A DNA stretch of 41,219 nt from Clostridiaceae bacterium (GTDB lineage Bacteria > Bacillota > Clostridia > Oscillospirales > Acutalibacteraceae), in contig CAJGCA010000005.1 of assembly GCA_904501705.1 (NCBI GenBank), positions 1 to 41,219 on the forward strand, written 5' to 3'. The notes beneath the pieces were generated by a model. It made no database searches, was not told the origin of the DNA, and saw only the letters and a list, made by a program, of their open reading frames with translations. This document shows positions 10,188-17,716 of this stretch, piece after piece. The translations under genes were made by a program, and so were the position numbers. How positions within the stretch are numbered: the stretch's first letter is position 1; each line of letters starts with the position of its first letter.

Positions 10188-12091
10188 GTAACGCGCCGAC
10201 CCCAAAACAATTTGATCGGACACATTTACGACGCGGACTGTTGCTGTTGGTCGACATTTTGATTATCTCGGCAATGTTTGTGGTGTCGTGGTTGTTATTC
10301 CGCCAGCGATTTTCCTTGCCTGGGGAGATATATCTGCTGCATTGGGCAACGGTTGTTGTCAGTTGTGGCTTGTTTTTGGTGTTTTTCCGTTGCTATGACA
10401 GCCTGTGGCGTTATGAAGACGGAAAAGAGTATTTGATGCAGTTCTTGGCAATGTCCTGTGGCTTTGTACTGTATTTTTTGTTGGATACCTACATCATTCC
10501 ACGGGAGATGCATTATTCCGGACGTTTTATGCTGTTTGCGGTGATGATGGCACTTATCGGTATGTGGCTGTTCCGCTTCGCTTATCGATATTTGCGTCAG
10601 ATGGCGTTATTGCGCGCTTACCGTTCTCGTCAGGCGACCGAGATGGTGATTGTCGGTGCGGGCGATGCGGGCGTTTCGCTGGCAGATGAGATTCTGCGCA
10701 ACACCAGCTCTCGCAATCGTGTTGTCGGTTTCTTCGACGATAATACCATGAAACATAATTCCATCATCCACGGGATTCCCGTGCTCGGCAGCATTGATCA
10801 GATAGCGGTGTTGCTCGAGGATACCGAGGTTAAGGAGATCGTGGTGGCGATCCCCTCGTTGGATGATGAGAATCGTCGGCGCGTCTTGCAGCTGTGCTGC
10901 CAGACGAAGTGCCGCGTACGTATTCTCCCGCAGATGAGCGAATTGTTGGATCAGAGCGGCCCGGGTCTCTTTGGCACCATACGCGATGTTTCACCGGAGG
11001 ATCTGCTTGGCCGCGAGACGATCCATTTTAATAATGAAGAGGTTTACAATTTCCTTACCGACAAGACCGTAATGGTCACGGGCGGCGGTGGCTCGATCGG
11101 CTCGGAGCTTTGCCGACAGATCGCGATGCATGACCCCGGTCGGTTGATCATCGTGGACATTTACGAGAATAATGCGTATGATGTTCAGCAGGAGCTCAAG
11201 CACGAATATCCCGAGCTGGAGCTGCATATTGAGATCGCTTCGGTGCGTGACGTGGACAAGGTTAACTTCCTGTTCCGCAAATATCGTCCGCAGATTGTGT
11301 TCCACGCCGCGGCGCATAAGCATGTGCCGCTGATGGAGGATTGTCCAGAAGAGGCGATCAAAAACAACGTTTTCGGCACCTACAACGTAGCGAAGGCGGC
11401 AAATGTTTATGGCGCGGATAAATTTATTCTTATCTCGACCGATAAGGCGGTTAATCCCACCAATGTGATGGGCGCGAGCAAGCGGCTTTGCGAGATGATC
11501 ATGCAGAGCATGCAGGACAGCACTAAGACAAAATATGTCACTGTGCGTTTTGGCAATGTGCTTGGCTCCAACGGCTCGGTCATCCCGCTGTTTAAACAGC
11601 AGTTGGCGCATGGCGGTCCGATTACTGTCACCGACCGCCGCATTATTCGTTACTTTATGACCATCCCCGAGGCGGCACAGCTTGTGATGCAGGCGGGAGC
11701 GATCGCCGACCGTTCGCAGGTGTTTGTGCTGGATATGGGCGAACCGGTCAAGATCCTGTCGTTGGCAGAGAATCTGGTGCGTCTGGCGGGCTATACTCCG
11801 TATCAGGACATCGATATTATCGAGACGGGTTTGCGCCCCGGTGAGAAATTGTACGAAGAACTTCTGATGCAGAATGAACATCTTACCGCAACGAAGAATC
11901 ATAAGATCTTCATCGAACAGCAGGAGAAAATCTCACATCAGGAGATGCAGGATAAACTCAAGCGCCTGCAAGATGTGCTGGCACTGGAGAATCCCGATGA
12001 AGTTGTACGGGTTATGCACGAGATTGTGCCAACCTTTAAGAGCCCTGAAGAGGTTAATGCACAAGTGAATAAAGAAACCGTTACGGTGTAA
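10184..12091 (+). CDS. Membrane-bound nucleotide-sugar 4,6-dehydratase (CapD/FlaA1/PglF-like)
   Basis: 635 residues. A TTG start at 10184, with GGAGGG 6 nt upstream, overlaps the preceding stop. Four membrane helices occupy about residues 17-125. A first Rossmann domain (VIVGAGDAGVSLADEI) follows. The second, catalytic SDR domain has VTGGGGSIGSEL, STDKAVNPTNVMGASKR (the active-site region where this family uses Met-x3-Lys in place of Tyr-x3-Lys), and GLRPGEKLYEELL. This layout is that of UDP-GlcNAc C4,C6-dehydratases such as PglF, WbpM and CapD, which make UDP-4-keto-6-deoxy sugars for capsule or glycans. It is the only biosynthetic gene in the operon; transferases, flippase and polymerase are absent here. 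Exact sugar not provable from sequence. Confidence 0.9.
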   Translation: MSNAPTPKQFDRTHLRRGLLLLVDILIISAMFVVSWLLFRQRFSLPGEIYLLHWATVVVSCGLFLVFFRCYDSLWRYEDGKEYLMQFLAMSCGFVLYFLLDTYIIPREMHYSGRFMLFAVMMALIGMWLFRFAYRYLRQMALLRAYRSRQATEMVIVGAGDAGVSLADEILRNTSSRNRVVGFFDDNTMKHNSIIHGIPVLGSIDQIAVLLEDTEVKEIVVAIPSLDDENRRRVLQLCCQTKCRVRILPQMSELLDQSGPGLFGTIRDVSPEDLLGRETIHFNNEEVYNFLTDKTVMVTGGGGSIGSELCRQIAMHDPGRLIIVDIYENNAYDVQQELKHEYPELELHIEIASVRDVDKVNFLFRKYRPQIVFHAAAHKHVPLMEDCPEEAIKNNVFGTYNVAKAANVYGADKFILISTDKAVNPTNVMGASKRLCEMIMQSMQDSTKTKYVTVRFGNVLGSNGSVIPLFKQQLAHGGPITVTDRRIIRYFMTIPEAAQLVMQAGAIADRSQVFVLDMGEPVKILSLAENLVRLAGYTPYQDIDIIETGLRPGEKLYEELLMQNEHLTATKNHKIFIEQQEKISHQEMQDKLKRLQDVLALENPDEVVRVMHEIVPTFKSPEEVNAQVNKETVTV

Positions 12092-12092
12092 A

Positions 12093-12125
12093 AAGGGAGG
12101 ATGCCGAAAGGCACCCTTCTTTTTT
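12093..12125 (+). terminator. Terminator of the exopolysaccharide cassette
   Basis: AAGGG/CCCTT and GCC/GGC stems around a GAAA tetraloop with internal bulges, followed by CTTTTTT, directly after the stop codon. Confidence 0.75.
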
Positions 12126-12167
12126 AGCCGCGGACAGGTGAAATTTCCCCCTCTAAAGAATTTCCTA

Positions 12168-12196
12168 TTGAGTGCACGGAAAATTTATGATATAAT
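12168..12196 (+). promoter_or_regulatory. Sigma-A promoter for the phosphohexomutase
   Basis: TTGAGT (12168-12173), 17-nt spacer, TATAAT (12191-12196), 35 nt before the start codon. Confidence 0.8.
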
Positions 12197-12231
12197 AACA
12201 CTATGAGTGATTTACAGGAGGCGGCTTTGCA

Positions 12232-13947
12232 ATGACGATCGAAGACAAGTATACGCTATGGCTGGAAAAGGCAACGGAGGATATCGACTTGACGGCTGAA
12301 CTGACCAGCGTAGCCAATGATCCCGAGGCGATTCGCGACCGCTTTTATCAAGAGTTGGCGTTTGGCACGGGTGGTTTGCGTGGTGTGATCGGCGCGGGAG
12401 AGAATCGTATGAACGTTTACACCATTCGCAAGGCGACGCAGGGCTTGGCAAACTACCTTAAGGCACGGTATACCGAACCTGCCGTGGCAATCTCCTATGA
12501 TTCCCGTATTAAATCGGATTATTTTTCCGCCGAGGCCGCCCGCGTGCTGGCGGGCAACGGCTGTGCGGTGTTTCTTTTTCCGCAGCTCGAGCCAACCCCC
12601 GTGCTGTCCTATGCGGTGCGGTATTACGGCTGTCAGGCGGGTATTATGGTCACGGCGAGCCATAACCCCGCGAAATACAACGGATACAAATGCTACGGTG
12701 CGGACGGTTGCCAGATGACCGACGTCGATGCGAATGCCGTGACAGATTGCATCCGTGCGCTGGATATCTTCGAAGATATCAAGGTGGCGGATTTTGATGC
12801 AGCGGTCGAGGACGGCCGTATTCGAATGATTGGCAACGAGCTGCTCGAGTCCTATCTCGGCAAGGTGATGGAACAGCAGGTTAACCCTGGCGTGTGTGCC
12901 GAGGCGGGCCTGAAGGTCATCTATACGCCGCTCAACGGCGCGGGCAACATCCCCGTGCGCGAGGTGCTGCGCCGTGTCGGCGTGGCGAACGTGCAGGTCG
13001 TCCCCGAACAGGAGCTGCCCGATGGCAATTTCCCCACTGCGCCGTATCCGAACCCTGAGATTCGGGAAGCGTTCGGCTGCGCGCTGGCGATGGCTCAGAA
13101 GGAGCAGCCCGATCTGCTGCTTGCGACCGACCCTGACAGCGACCGCGTCGGTATTGCGGTGCGCGGCGCAGACGATTATACGCTGATGTCGGGCAATGAG
13201 GTCGGCTGCCTGTTGCTCGATTACATTCTCTCCTGCCGTCAGGCGGCGAGTACGCTGCCGAAAGAACCCGTGGTCATCAAGACCATCGTCACCAGCAATA
13301 TGGCGGCAGAGATTGCGAAGAAATACGGCTGTGAGCTGCGCGATCTGTTGACAGGCTTCAAGTATATCGGCGAGCAGATCGGCTTATTGGAGAAGGAAGG
13401 GGCTCCCGAGCGCTACATTTTCGGCTTCGAGGAGAGCTACGGTTATCTTGCGGGCGCGTACGTGCGCGATAAGGACGCGGTGGTTGCTTCGATGCTGATC
13501 GTTGAGATGGCGTCTTACTACCGTCAAAAGGGTATCACCCTGCTCGACCGTATGGCGCAGTTGTACGAGGAATACGGTGTTTATCGTAACTCCCAAGTTA
13601 ACGTGGCCTTCGAGGGGGAACGGGGTATGATCGCGATGGGCGAGCTGATGGCGAGTCTGCGGCAGACCCCACCGACCGAGATCGGTGGCTGCCAGGTGCT
13701 CAGCTGCGCCGATTATCAGGAGCGTAAGTTTACCGATTATGTGTCGGGCGATGTATTGCCGCTGACACTGCCGCGCTCGAACGTGTTGTCCTATACGCTT
13801 GCGGGCGGAGCGGGCGTGATCTTCCGTCCTTCCGGTACGGAGCCGAAGATCAAGGCGTATATCACCGCCACCGGTAAGGATCTTACCGCAGCGCTGGCAT
13901 TGGAGGAGGCTCTGCGGCAGGCAGCGACGGCGATCCTGAAGCATTAA
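12232..13947 (+). CDS. Phosphoglucomutase/phosphomannomutase (alpha-D-phosphohexomutase)
   Basis: 571 residues from ATG 12232 after CAGGAGGCGG. The four family motifs are in order: TASHNP with the phosphoserine at Ser143; the Mg loop DPDSDR at residues 300-305; the sugar-binding GFEESYGYL; and the phosphate-binding RPSGTEPKIKAY near the C-terminus. The length and the N-terminal LAFGTGGLRG match the PgcA-type enzymes of Firmicutes. It interconverts hexose-6-P and hexose-1-P and so feeds nucleotide sugars to the adjacent polysaccharide cassette. It is transcribed separately from that cassette. Glucose versus mannose preference cannot be decided here. Confidence 0.93.
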   Translation: MTIEDKYTLWLEKATEDIDLTAELTSVANDPEAIRDRFYQELAFGTGGLRGVIGAGENRMNVYTIRKATQGLANYLKARYTEPAVAISYDSRIKSDYFSAEAARVLAGNGCAVFLFPQLEPTPVLSYAVRYYGCQAGIMVTASHNPAKYNGYKCYGADGCQMTDVDANAVTDCIRALDIFEDIKVADFDAAVEDGRIRMIGNELLESYLGKVMEQQVNPGVCAEAGLKVIYTPLNGAGNIPVREVLRRVGVANVQVVPEQELPDGNFPTAPYPNPEIREAFGCALAMAQKEQPDLLLATDPDSDRVGIAVRGADDYTLMSGNEVGCLLLDYILSCRQAASTLPKEPVVIKTIVTSNMAAEIAKKYGCELRDLLTGFKYIGEQIGLLEKEGAPERYIFGFEESYGYLAGAYVRDKDAVVASMLIVEMASYYRQKGITLLDRMAQLYEEYGVYRNSQVNVAFEGERGMIAMGELMASLRQTPPTEIGGCQVLSCADYQERKFTDYVSGDVLPLTLPRSNVLSYTLAGGAGVIFRPSGTEPKIKAYITATGKDLTAALALEEALRQAATAILKH

Positions 13948-13957
13948 AAGAAAAGAT

Positions 13958-13990
13958 TTGGGCGCCCGAAGCAATACTTCGGGCGCCCAA
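13958..13990 (+). terminator. Strong terminator after the phosphohexomutase
   Basis: Perfect 14-bp stem (13958-13971 with 13977-13990), loop CAATA, followed by CAGTTTTATT. Confidence 0.92.
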
Positions 13991-14064
13991 CAGTTTTATT
14001 ATATCACACTTTCACGCAAAGGTGTTAGTAAAAATTTTTCCCAATTAATTGGCGATTTTGCGAA

Positions 14065-14093
14065 TAGACAGCAACAAAAAAATCGGCTATACT
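14065..14093 (+). promoter_or_regulatory. Putative sigma-A promoter for a short transcript
   Basis: TAGACA (14065-14070), 17-nt spacer, TATACT (14088-14093). It points into the gene-poor interval that ends at the 14405-14433 terminator. Confidence 0.65.
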
Positions 14094-14160
14094 AAAGACA
14101 CAGAAAGACAAGAGAAACAAAAACCATGAAGCAGATGGGAGAAAAGGAGGACTGATTCCG

Positions 14161-14262
14161 ATGATGATTTCAGATGAGCCGCCCGTTTCGCAGTTCAAAA
14201 TTGATGTAGAAGGGAATGAGTCCAAAGAACAGTTTAGTGTAGTAACCAACAAAAAATCTTAA
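14161..14262 (+). CDS. Small ORF, 33 residues, unknown function
   Basis: ATG 14161 follows a strong AAAAGGAGG site (spacing 11 nt; a second ATG follows at once) and lies about 60 nt downstream of a plausible promoter. The peptide begins MMISDEPPVSQFKIDV and ends VVTNKKS before TAA. It is acidic to neutral and hydrophilic, with no membrane segment, cysteine pair or motif I recognise. A 9-codon ORF (14126-14155, MKQMGEKED) ends inside its ribosome-binding region and could couple to it. The ORF is too short for codon use to be decisive. Alternative: a remnant of a larger gene, or leader of a regulatory RNA. Expression of a short transcript here is better supported than the peptide itself. Confidence 0.4.
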   Translation: MMISDEPPVSQFKIDVEGNESKEQFSVVTNKKS

Positions 14263-14263
14263 A

Positions 14264-14281
14264 GAAATGGTGAGTCCCATG
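14264..14281. repeat. 18-nt repeat, copy 1
   Basis: GAAATGGTGAGTCCCATG, matching 14342-14359 at 17 of 18 positions, 78 nt apart. Read on plus it spells the first five codons of a six-residue ORF MVSPMH-stop; on minus it encodes MGLTIS. Confidence 0.85.
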
Positions 14282-14341
14282 CACTGATTTAGTTGATCGT
14301 CACCCCAAAAAGGGTAGATATAGAGTAATAAGAATACCAGT

Positions 14342-14359
14342 GAAATGGTGAGCCCCATG
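14342..14359. repeat. 18-nt repeat, copy 2
   Basis: GAAATGGTGAGCCCCATG, second copy of the 14264 element. On plus it gives MVSPMI-stop. The single difference between copies is synonymous in that frame. Confidence 0.85.
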
Positions 14360-14404
14360 ATCTAATTATTTGTGAGTTCAAACAAACAATTTCATTAACG
14401 ATAT

Positions 14405-14433
14405 AAGCCCCCGACCTAGAGGTCGGGGGCTTT
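14405..14433. terminator. Strong bidirectional terminator (feoB / short transcript)
   Basis: AAGCCCCCGACC (14405-14416), loop TAGA, GGTCGGGGGCTT (14421-14432): perfect 12-bp GC-rich stem, 6 nt beyond the feoB stop. T-richness is modest on both sides. Confidence 0.85.
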
Positions 14434-14438
14434 GGTAT

Positions 14439-16577
14439 TTATGACAGCCAATGGACGACGGCCGTCAGGAGCATACACAGCAACATACCGATGACGGTCG
14501 GCAGAACGGCGGCGAACGCCGTCCATTTAACACTGCCCGTTTCCTTGTGGATCGTCAGCAGGGTGGTGGAGCAGGGCCAGTGGAAGAGAGAGAACAGCAC
14601 CGTGCAGATGGCGGTCAGCGGCGTCCAGCCGTTGGCGACGAAGATCTCCCGCAGCTGCATCGGGTCGGTGACGTCTGTCAGGCTCCCTGTGGCAAGGTAC
14701 GCCATAAGAATGATCGGAATAACGATTTCATTGGCCGGAAAACCAAGGATAAACGCCATAAGGATGACACCGTCCAAGCTCATCAGACGCGCAAACGGAT
14801 CGAGGAACTGTGCACAGGTCATTAGCAGAGAGGTGTCGCCGACGGTGATGTTTGCCATACACCATAGCAGTAATCCGGCAGGAGCGGCAACCGCTGCAGC
14901 TCTTCCCAACACAAACAACGTGCGATCCAGCATTGAATGAACAATCACCTGCCCGATTTGCGGACGACGATAAGGGGGGAGCTCCAGTGTAAAGGAGGAC
15001 GCTTCTCCGCGCAGAAGCGTTTTGGATAATAGCCATGTGATAAAGAAGGTAACGAGAACACTCAGCAGAATGAGGATTGTGAGCAGGGCCGCTGCTGCAA
15101 CAGATGAGCCTTCCGCTGTGCCGACAAAGAAGATGGTTAGCAGCATTAACAATGTTGGGAAACGCCCGTTACACGGGACAAAGTTGTTGGTGAGGATCGC
15201 AAGCAGACGCTCGCGCGGGGAGTCGATAATGCGACAACCGACCACCCCTGCGGCATTGCAACCAAACCCCATGCACATGGTCAGTGCTTGCTTTCCGCAG
15301 GCATTGCATCGCGCAAACGGTCGATCGAGGTTGTAGGCGATGCGGGGGAGATAGCCGACATCCTCCAGCAGAGTAAATAGCGGGAAGAAAATCGCCATTG
15401 GCGGCAGCATCACCGATACGACCCAAGCCAAGGTGCGATAGATGCCGAGCACAAGGACGTCGTGTAGCCACAGCGGAGCGCCCAGATAATAAAACAGCTC
15501 GCTGAGACGGTCTTGTAGCCAAAACAGGCCGTCCGCCAACAGTTGGGATGGAATGTTGGCGCCTGTGATGGTCAGCCAAAAGACCAGCATTAGCAAAAGG
15601 AGCATAACGGGATAGCCGAAGCGACGACCGGTGAGGATGCGATCGGCACGACGGTCTGTGTCCGCGTAGTTGGGCTTGCCGTAAAGAACAACCTCTTTAC
15701 AGATCTCTTGTGCCTGTACAACCAGGGTGTTGACGATGTTATCGCGTAGCGCCTCGCCTTGTAAGCCCTTACAAGCTAACTCTTTTCGTTGTTCTGCGAT
15801 GGTTTTTGCTATGGTCGGGTCCTCTGTCAGATCATAGCCGAGGACTGTGCGCAGTGTCGCGGACAAGGAATCGTCTCGCGCTAGAAGGTGTAGTGCCAGC
15901 CAACGGGTATTGAGTTGCTCGCCGACCTTTTGCGCGAGTGGGGGTGTCAGCGCTGCAATGGCCTGCTCAATCGGTGCGGAGTAGATGGTGACGGGTGCGG
16001 TGGCTTTGACTGCGGTGCTGTCCAACCGTTTGAACAGAGCTTCGAGTGTACGCTTTTTTCGGGCGATGGTTGGAACGATCGGCACGCCTAAACATGCTTC
16101 GAGCTTTTCTATGTTCACGGTGATGTGTTTTCGCTCAGCCTCGTCGATGAGATTAACGCATACAATGACGGGCACGCCTACCTCGATTATTTGCAATACG
16201 AGGTTAAGATTGCGTTCCAGGCAAGTTGCATCACAAACCACCACAACCGCGTCGGGATGTCCGAAGCAGACAAAGTTGCGGGCGACCTCTTCCTCGGCAG
16301 AGTGTGCCATCAGAGAGTAGGTTCCCGGTATATCGACCAGCACATAGTGTTGCTTTTCGGTCGTACAACGCCCTTGCGCGTTGGTAACGGTCTTACCCGG
16401 CCAGTTGCCGGTGTGTTGCTTCATTCCCGTGAGTGCATTGAACAGGGTGCTCTTGCCGACGTTTGGATTGCCCGCAAGGGCGATCACCAGTTCATGACTT
16501 TCCCGATCGATTATATGACCGTTATCGATCGCTCCGCGTCCCGATGCGTTTTTTGTCAGGCCCATGACGGATCCCAT
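14439..16577 (-). CDS. feoB: Ferrous iron transporter FeoB
   Basis: 712 residues from ATG 16577 (a second in-frame ATG at 16565 is possible). The N-terminal G domain has G1 GNPNVGKST, G3 DIPGTYSL and G4 NLID. A helical GDI-like region follows, then a C-terminal membrane domain with repeated Gate motifs and about eight to ten helices (for example YPVMLLLLMLVFWLTITG, AIFFPLFTLLEDVGYLPRIA). The conserved CNACGKQALTMCMGFGCNAAG region is present. It imports Fe(II) across the cytoplasmic membrane and is central to iron uptake in anaerobes. The start lies inside feoA (22-nt overlap), giving translational coupling. No FeoC gene is visible nearby. Iron-responsive control is expected for this family, but I could not identify an operator. 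Confidence 0.95.
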   Translation of the reverse strand: MGSVMGLTKNASGRGAIDNGHIIDRESHELVIALAGNPNVGKSTLFNALTGMKQHTGNWPGKTVTNAQGRCTTEKQHYVLVDIPGTYSLMAHSAEEEVARNFVCFGHPDAVVVVCDATCLERNLNLVLQIIEVGVPVIVCVNLIDEAERKHITVNIEKLEACLGVPIVPTIARKKRTLEALFKRLDSTAVKATAPVTIYSAPIEQAIAALTPPLAQKVGEQLNTRWLALHLLARDDSLSATLRTVLGYDLTEDPTIAKTIAEQRKELACKGLQGEALRDNIVNTLVVQAQEICKEVVLYGKPNYADTDRRADRILTGRRFGYPVMLLLLMLVFWLTITGANIPSQLLADGLFWLQDRLSELFYYLGAPLWLHDVLVLGIYRTLAWVVSVMLPPMAIFFPLFTLLEDVGYLPRIAYNLDRPFARCNACGKQALTMCMGFGCNAAGVVGCRIIDSPRERLLAILTNNFVPCNGRFPTLLMLLTIFFVGTAEGSSVAAAALLTILILLSVLVTFFITWLLSKTLLRGEASSFTLELPPYRRPQIGQVIVHSMLDRTLFVLGRAAAVAAPAGLLLWCMANITVGDTSLLMTCAQFLDPFARLMSLDGVILMAFILGFPANEIVIPIILMAYLATGSLTDVTDPMQLREIFVANGWTPLTAICTVLFSLFHWPCSTTLLTIHKETGSVKWTAFAAVLPTVIGMLLCMLLTAVVHWLS

Positions 16578-16795
16578 CTTTCTATCAAAATGTTTGCGCT
16601 GTCGCAGTCACGGATGGCGATGACAGCGCCGCGGATGAGATAGGCAGCGGGATCGCCGCCGGGACTGCGCCCGACGCATTCCACGAGCGTTCCTACAATG
16701 AGGCCAATGTCAAGCAGACGACGACGCATACTGCCGACGGTGTGTAGTGCGGTGACCCTGCCGCGCTGTCCGCTTTTTAGGTCGCAAAGACGCAT
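16556..16795 (-). CDS. feoA: Ferrous iron transport accessory protein FeoA
   Basis: 79 residues from ATG 16795 after AGGAGGG. It is a small SH3-like beta protein with the family signatures LxxLxxGxxGRV (here LCDLKSGQRGRV), RRRLLDIGL (the usual MLD-G-L-like segment) and the closing GAVIAIRDCDSANILIE. It acts in the cytosol on FeoB and is needed for its transport activity. It overlaps feoB by 22 nt and is the first gene of the feoAB operon. Confidence 0.92.
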   Translation of the reverse strand: MRLCDLKSGQRGRVTALHTVGSMRRRLLDIGLIVGTLVECVGRSPGGDPAAYLIRGAVIAIRDCDSANILIERWDPSWA

Positions 16796-16826
16796 AGTAT
16801 CCCTCCTGGTTCATTGTCTTATTTTC

Positions 16827-16855
16827 AGTGTATGCAGGAGGAAAAATGGTGTGCA
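16827..16855 (-). promoter_or_regulatory. Possible feoAB promoter (weak boxes)
   Basis: On the minus strand TGCACA (16855-16850), 17-nt spacer, TACACT (16832-16827), 31 nt before feoA. Each box matches four of six consensus positions. Confidence 0.35.
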
Positions 16856-16870
16856 CATCAGCAAAGTTGC

Positions 16871-16899
16871 TTGACAAGACGCATAGATTGTGCTATGAT
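16871..16899 (+). promoter_or_regulatory. Sigma-A promoter for the mgtC-like gene
   Basis: TTGACA (16871-16876), 17-nt spacer, TATGAT (16894-16899). Confidence 0.82.
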
Positions 16900-16915
16900 G
16901 CAATAAATTGTAAGG

Positions 16916-16955
16916 GCTCTGTTGCCGTGTTTGCGGCAGCGGGGCTGTCGTTTTT
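16916..16955 (+). promoter_or_regulatory. Attenuator-like hairpin in the mgtC leader
   Basis: GCTCTGTTGCCG (16916-16927) pairs along all 12 positions (with G-U pairs) with CGGCAGCGGGGC (16934-16945), loop TGTTTG. Five T residues follow at 16951-16955, and the Shine-Dalgarno site lies just beyond. It starts about 10 nt after the predicted transcription start. Confidence 0.55.
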
Positions 16956-16976
16956 ATTTCGAGGGAGGGTATTTCT

Positions 16977-17660
16977 ATGGGATGGTTGACGGATTTTTTA
17001 CTAAATGAAGGTGTTTGGATGCTACGCATCTTCCTCGCCGCTCTGCTCGGGGGATTGATCGGCACGGAGCGTAGCCGACGGCAAAAAGAGGCGGGCATCC
17101 GCACCCACGTAATCGTGGCGATCGGCGCCTCGCTGGTGATGGTTGTGTCAAAGTATGGTTTTACCGACCTGATGAATGTCGCGGGGATGGATGTCGATCC
17201 CACCCGCGTTGCGTCGAACATCGTCACGGGCATCGGTTTTCTCGGTGCGGGCGTGATTTTTGTTAAGGACGCCTCCATTCGCGGTCTGACCACCGCTGCG
17301 GGACTGTGGGCGACAGCAGCGGTCGGCATGGCGATGGGCGCGGGAATGTACGCGATTGGATTGTTTGTCGCGTTGCTGATCATTGTGCTGCAATTTCTGC
17401 TACATAGCACGATCAACCGTATGGAGGGCACGGCGATCAATCAGGTTGAGATGCGGGTGCGGTATTCGCCGCAGGTTACCGAGCGCCTGCGCACACAGTT
17501 TGCTGCGCGTCAGATGCACATTGAGTTCTTCCGCGTGAAGAAGGCAAACGATAACATCCTCACCTGCACCTTTGCGGTGCGGATGCCGCGTGAGACGACC
17601 TATGACGAGCTGCTGTTTCTACTGGATGAGAACGAGGACGTGCTCGAGATCGATATGTAA
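16977..17660 (+). CDS. MgtC/SapB family membrane protein
   Basis: 227 residues from ATG 16977 after GGGAGGG. The N-terminal half has four to five helices with the MgtC family signatures LLGGLIGTER, GIRTHVIVAIGAS, NIVTGIGFLGAGVI and IRGLTTAAGLWATAAVGMA. The C-terminal soluble part (about residues 150-227) resembles an ACT-like fold, ending ENEDVLEID. In other bacteria relatives affect ATP synthase, Mg limitation growth or phosphate physiology; the exact role in Clostridia is not settled. It is transcribed alone, divergently from feoAB, behind an attenuator-like hairpin, which suggests conditional expression. Confidence 0.9.
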   Translation: MGWLTDFLLNEGVWMLRIFLAALLGGLIGTERSRRQKEAGIRTHVIVAIGASLVMVVSKYGFTDLMNVAGMDVDPTRVASNIVTGIGFLGAGVIFVKDASIRGLTTAAGLWATAAVGMAMGAGMYAIGLFVALLIIVLQFLLHSTINRMEGTAINQVEMRVRYSPQVTERLRTQFAARQMHIEFFRVKKANDNILTCTFAVRMPRETTYDELLFLLDENEDVLEIDM

Positions 17661-17664
17661 AGAA

Positions 17665-17696
17665 AAAGAGCCAACCGAATTCGGTTGGCTCTTTTC
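17665..17696. terminator. Bidirectional terminator between mgtC-like gene and gdhA
   Basis: Perfect 16-bp inverted repeat centred at 17680/17681 (AAAAGAGCCAACCGAA and its complement), flanked by A/T runs on both sides. Confidence 0.93.
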
Positions 17697-17716
17697 TTTA
17701 TGTAGTTTAGCGGGAT

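Noticed and set aside
14170..14358. 62-codon minus-strand hydrophobic frame with MGLTISL twice
   Set aside because: No ribosome site before its start, no promoter, and the internal repeat is explained by the duplicated DNA element; kept only as a remark under the repeat.
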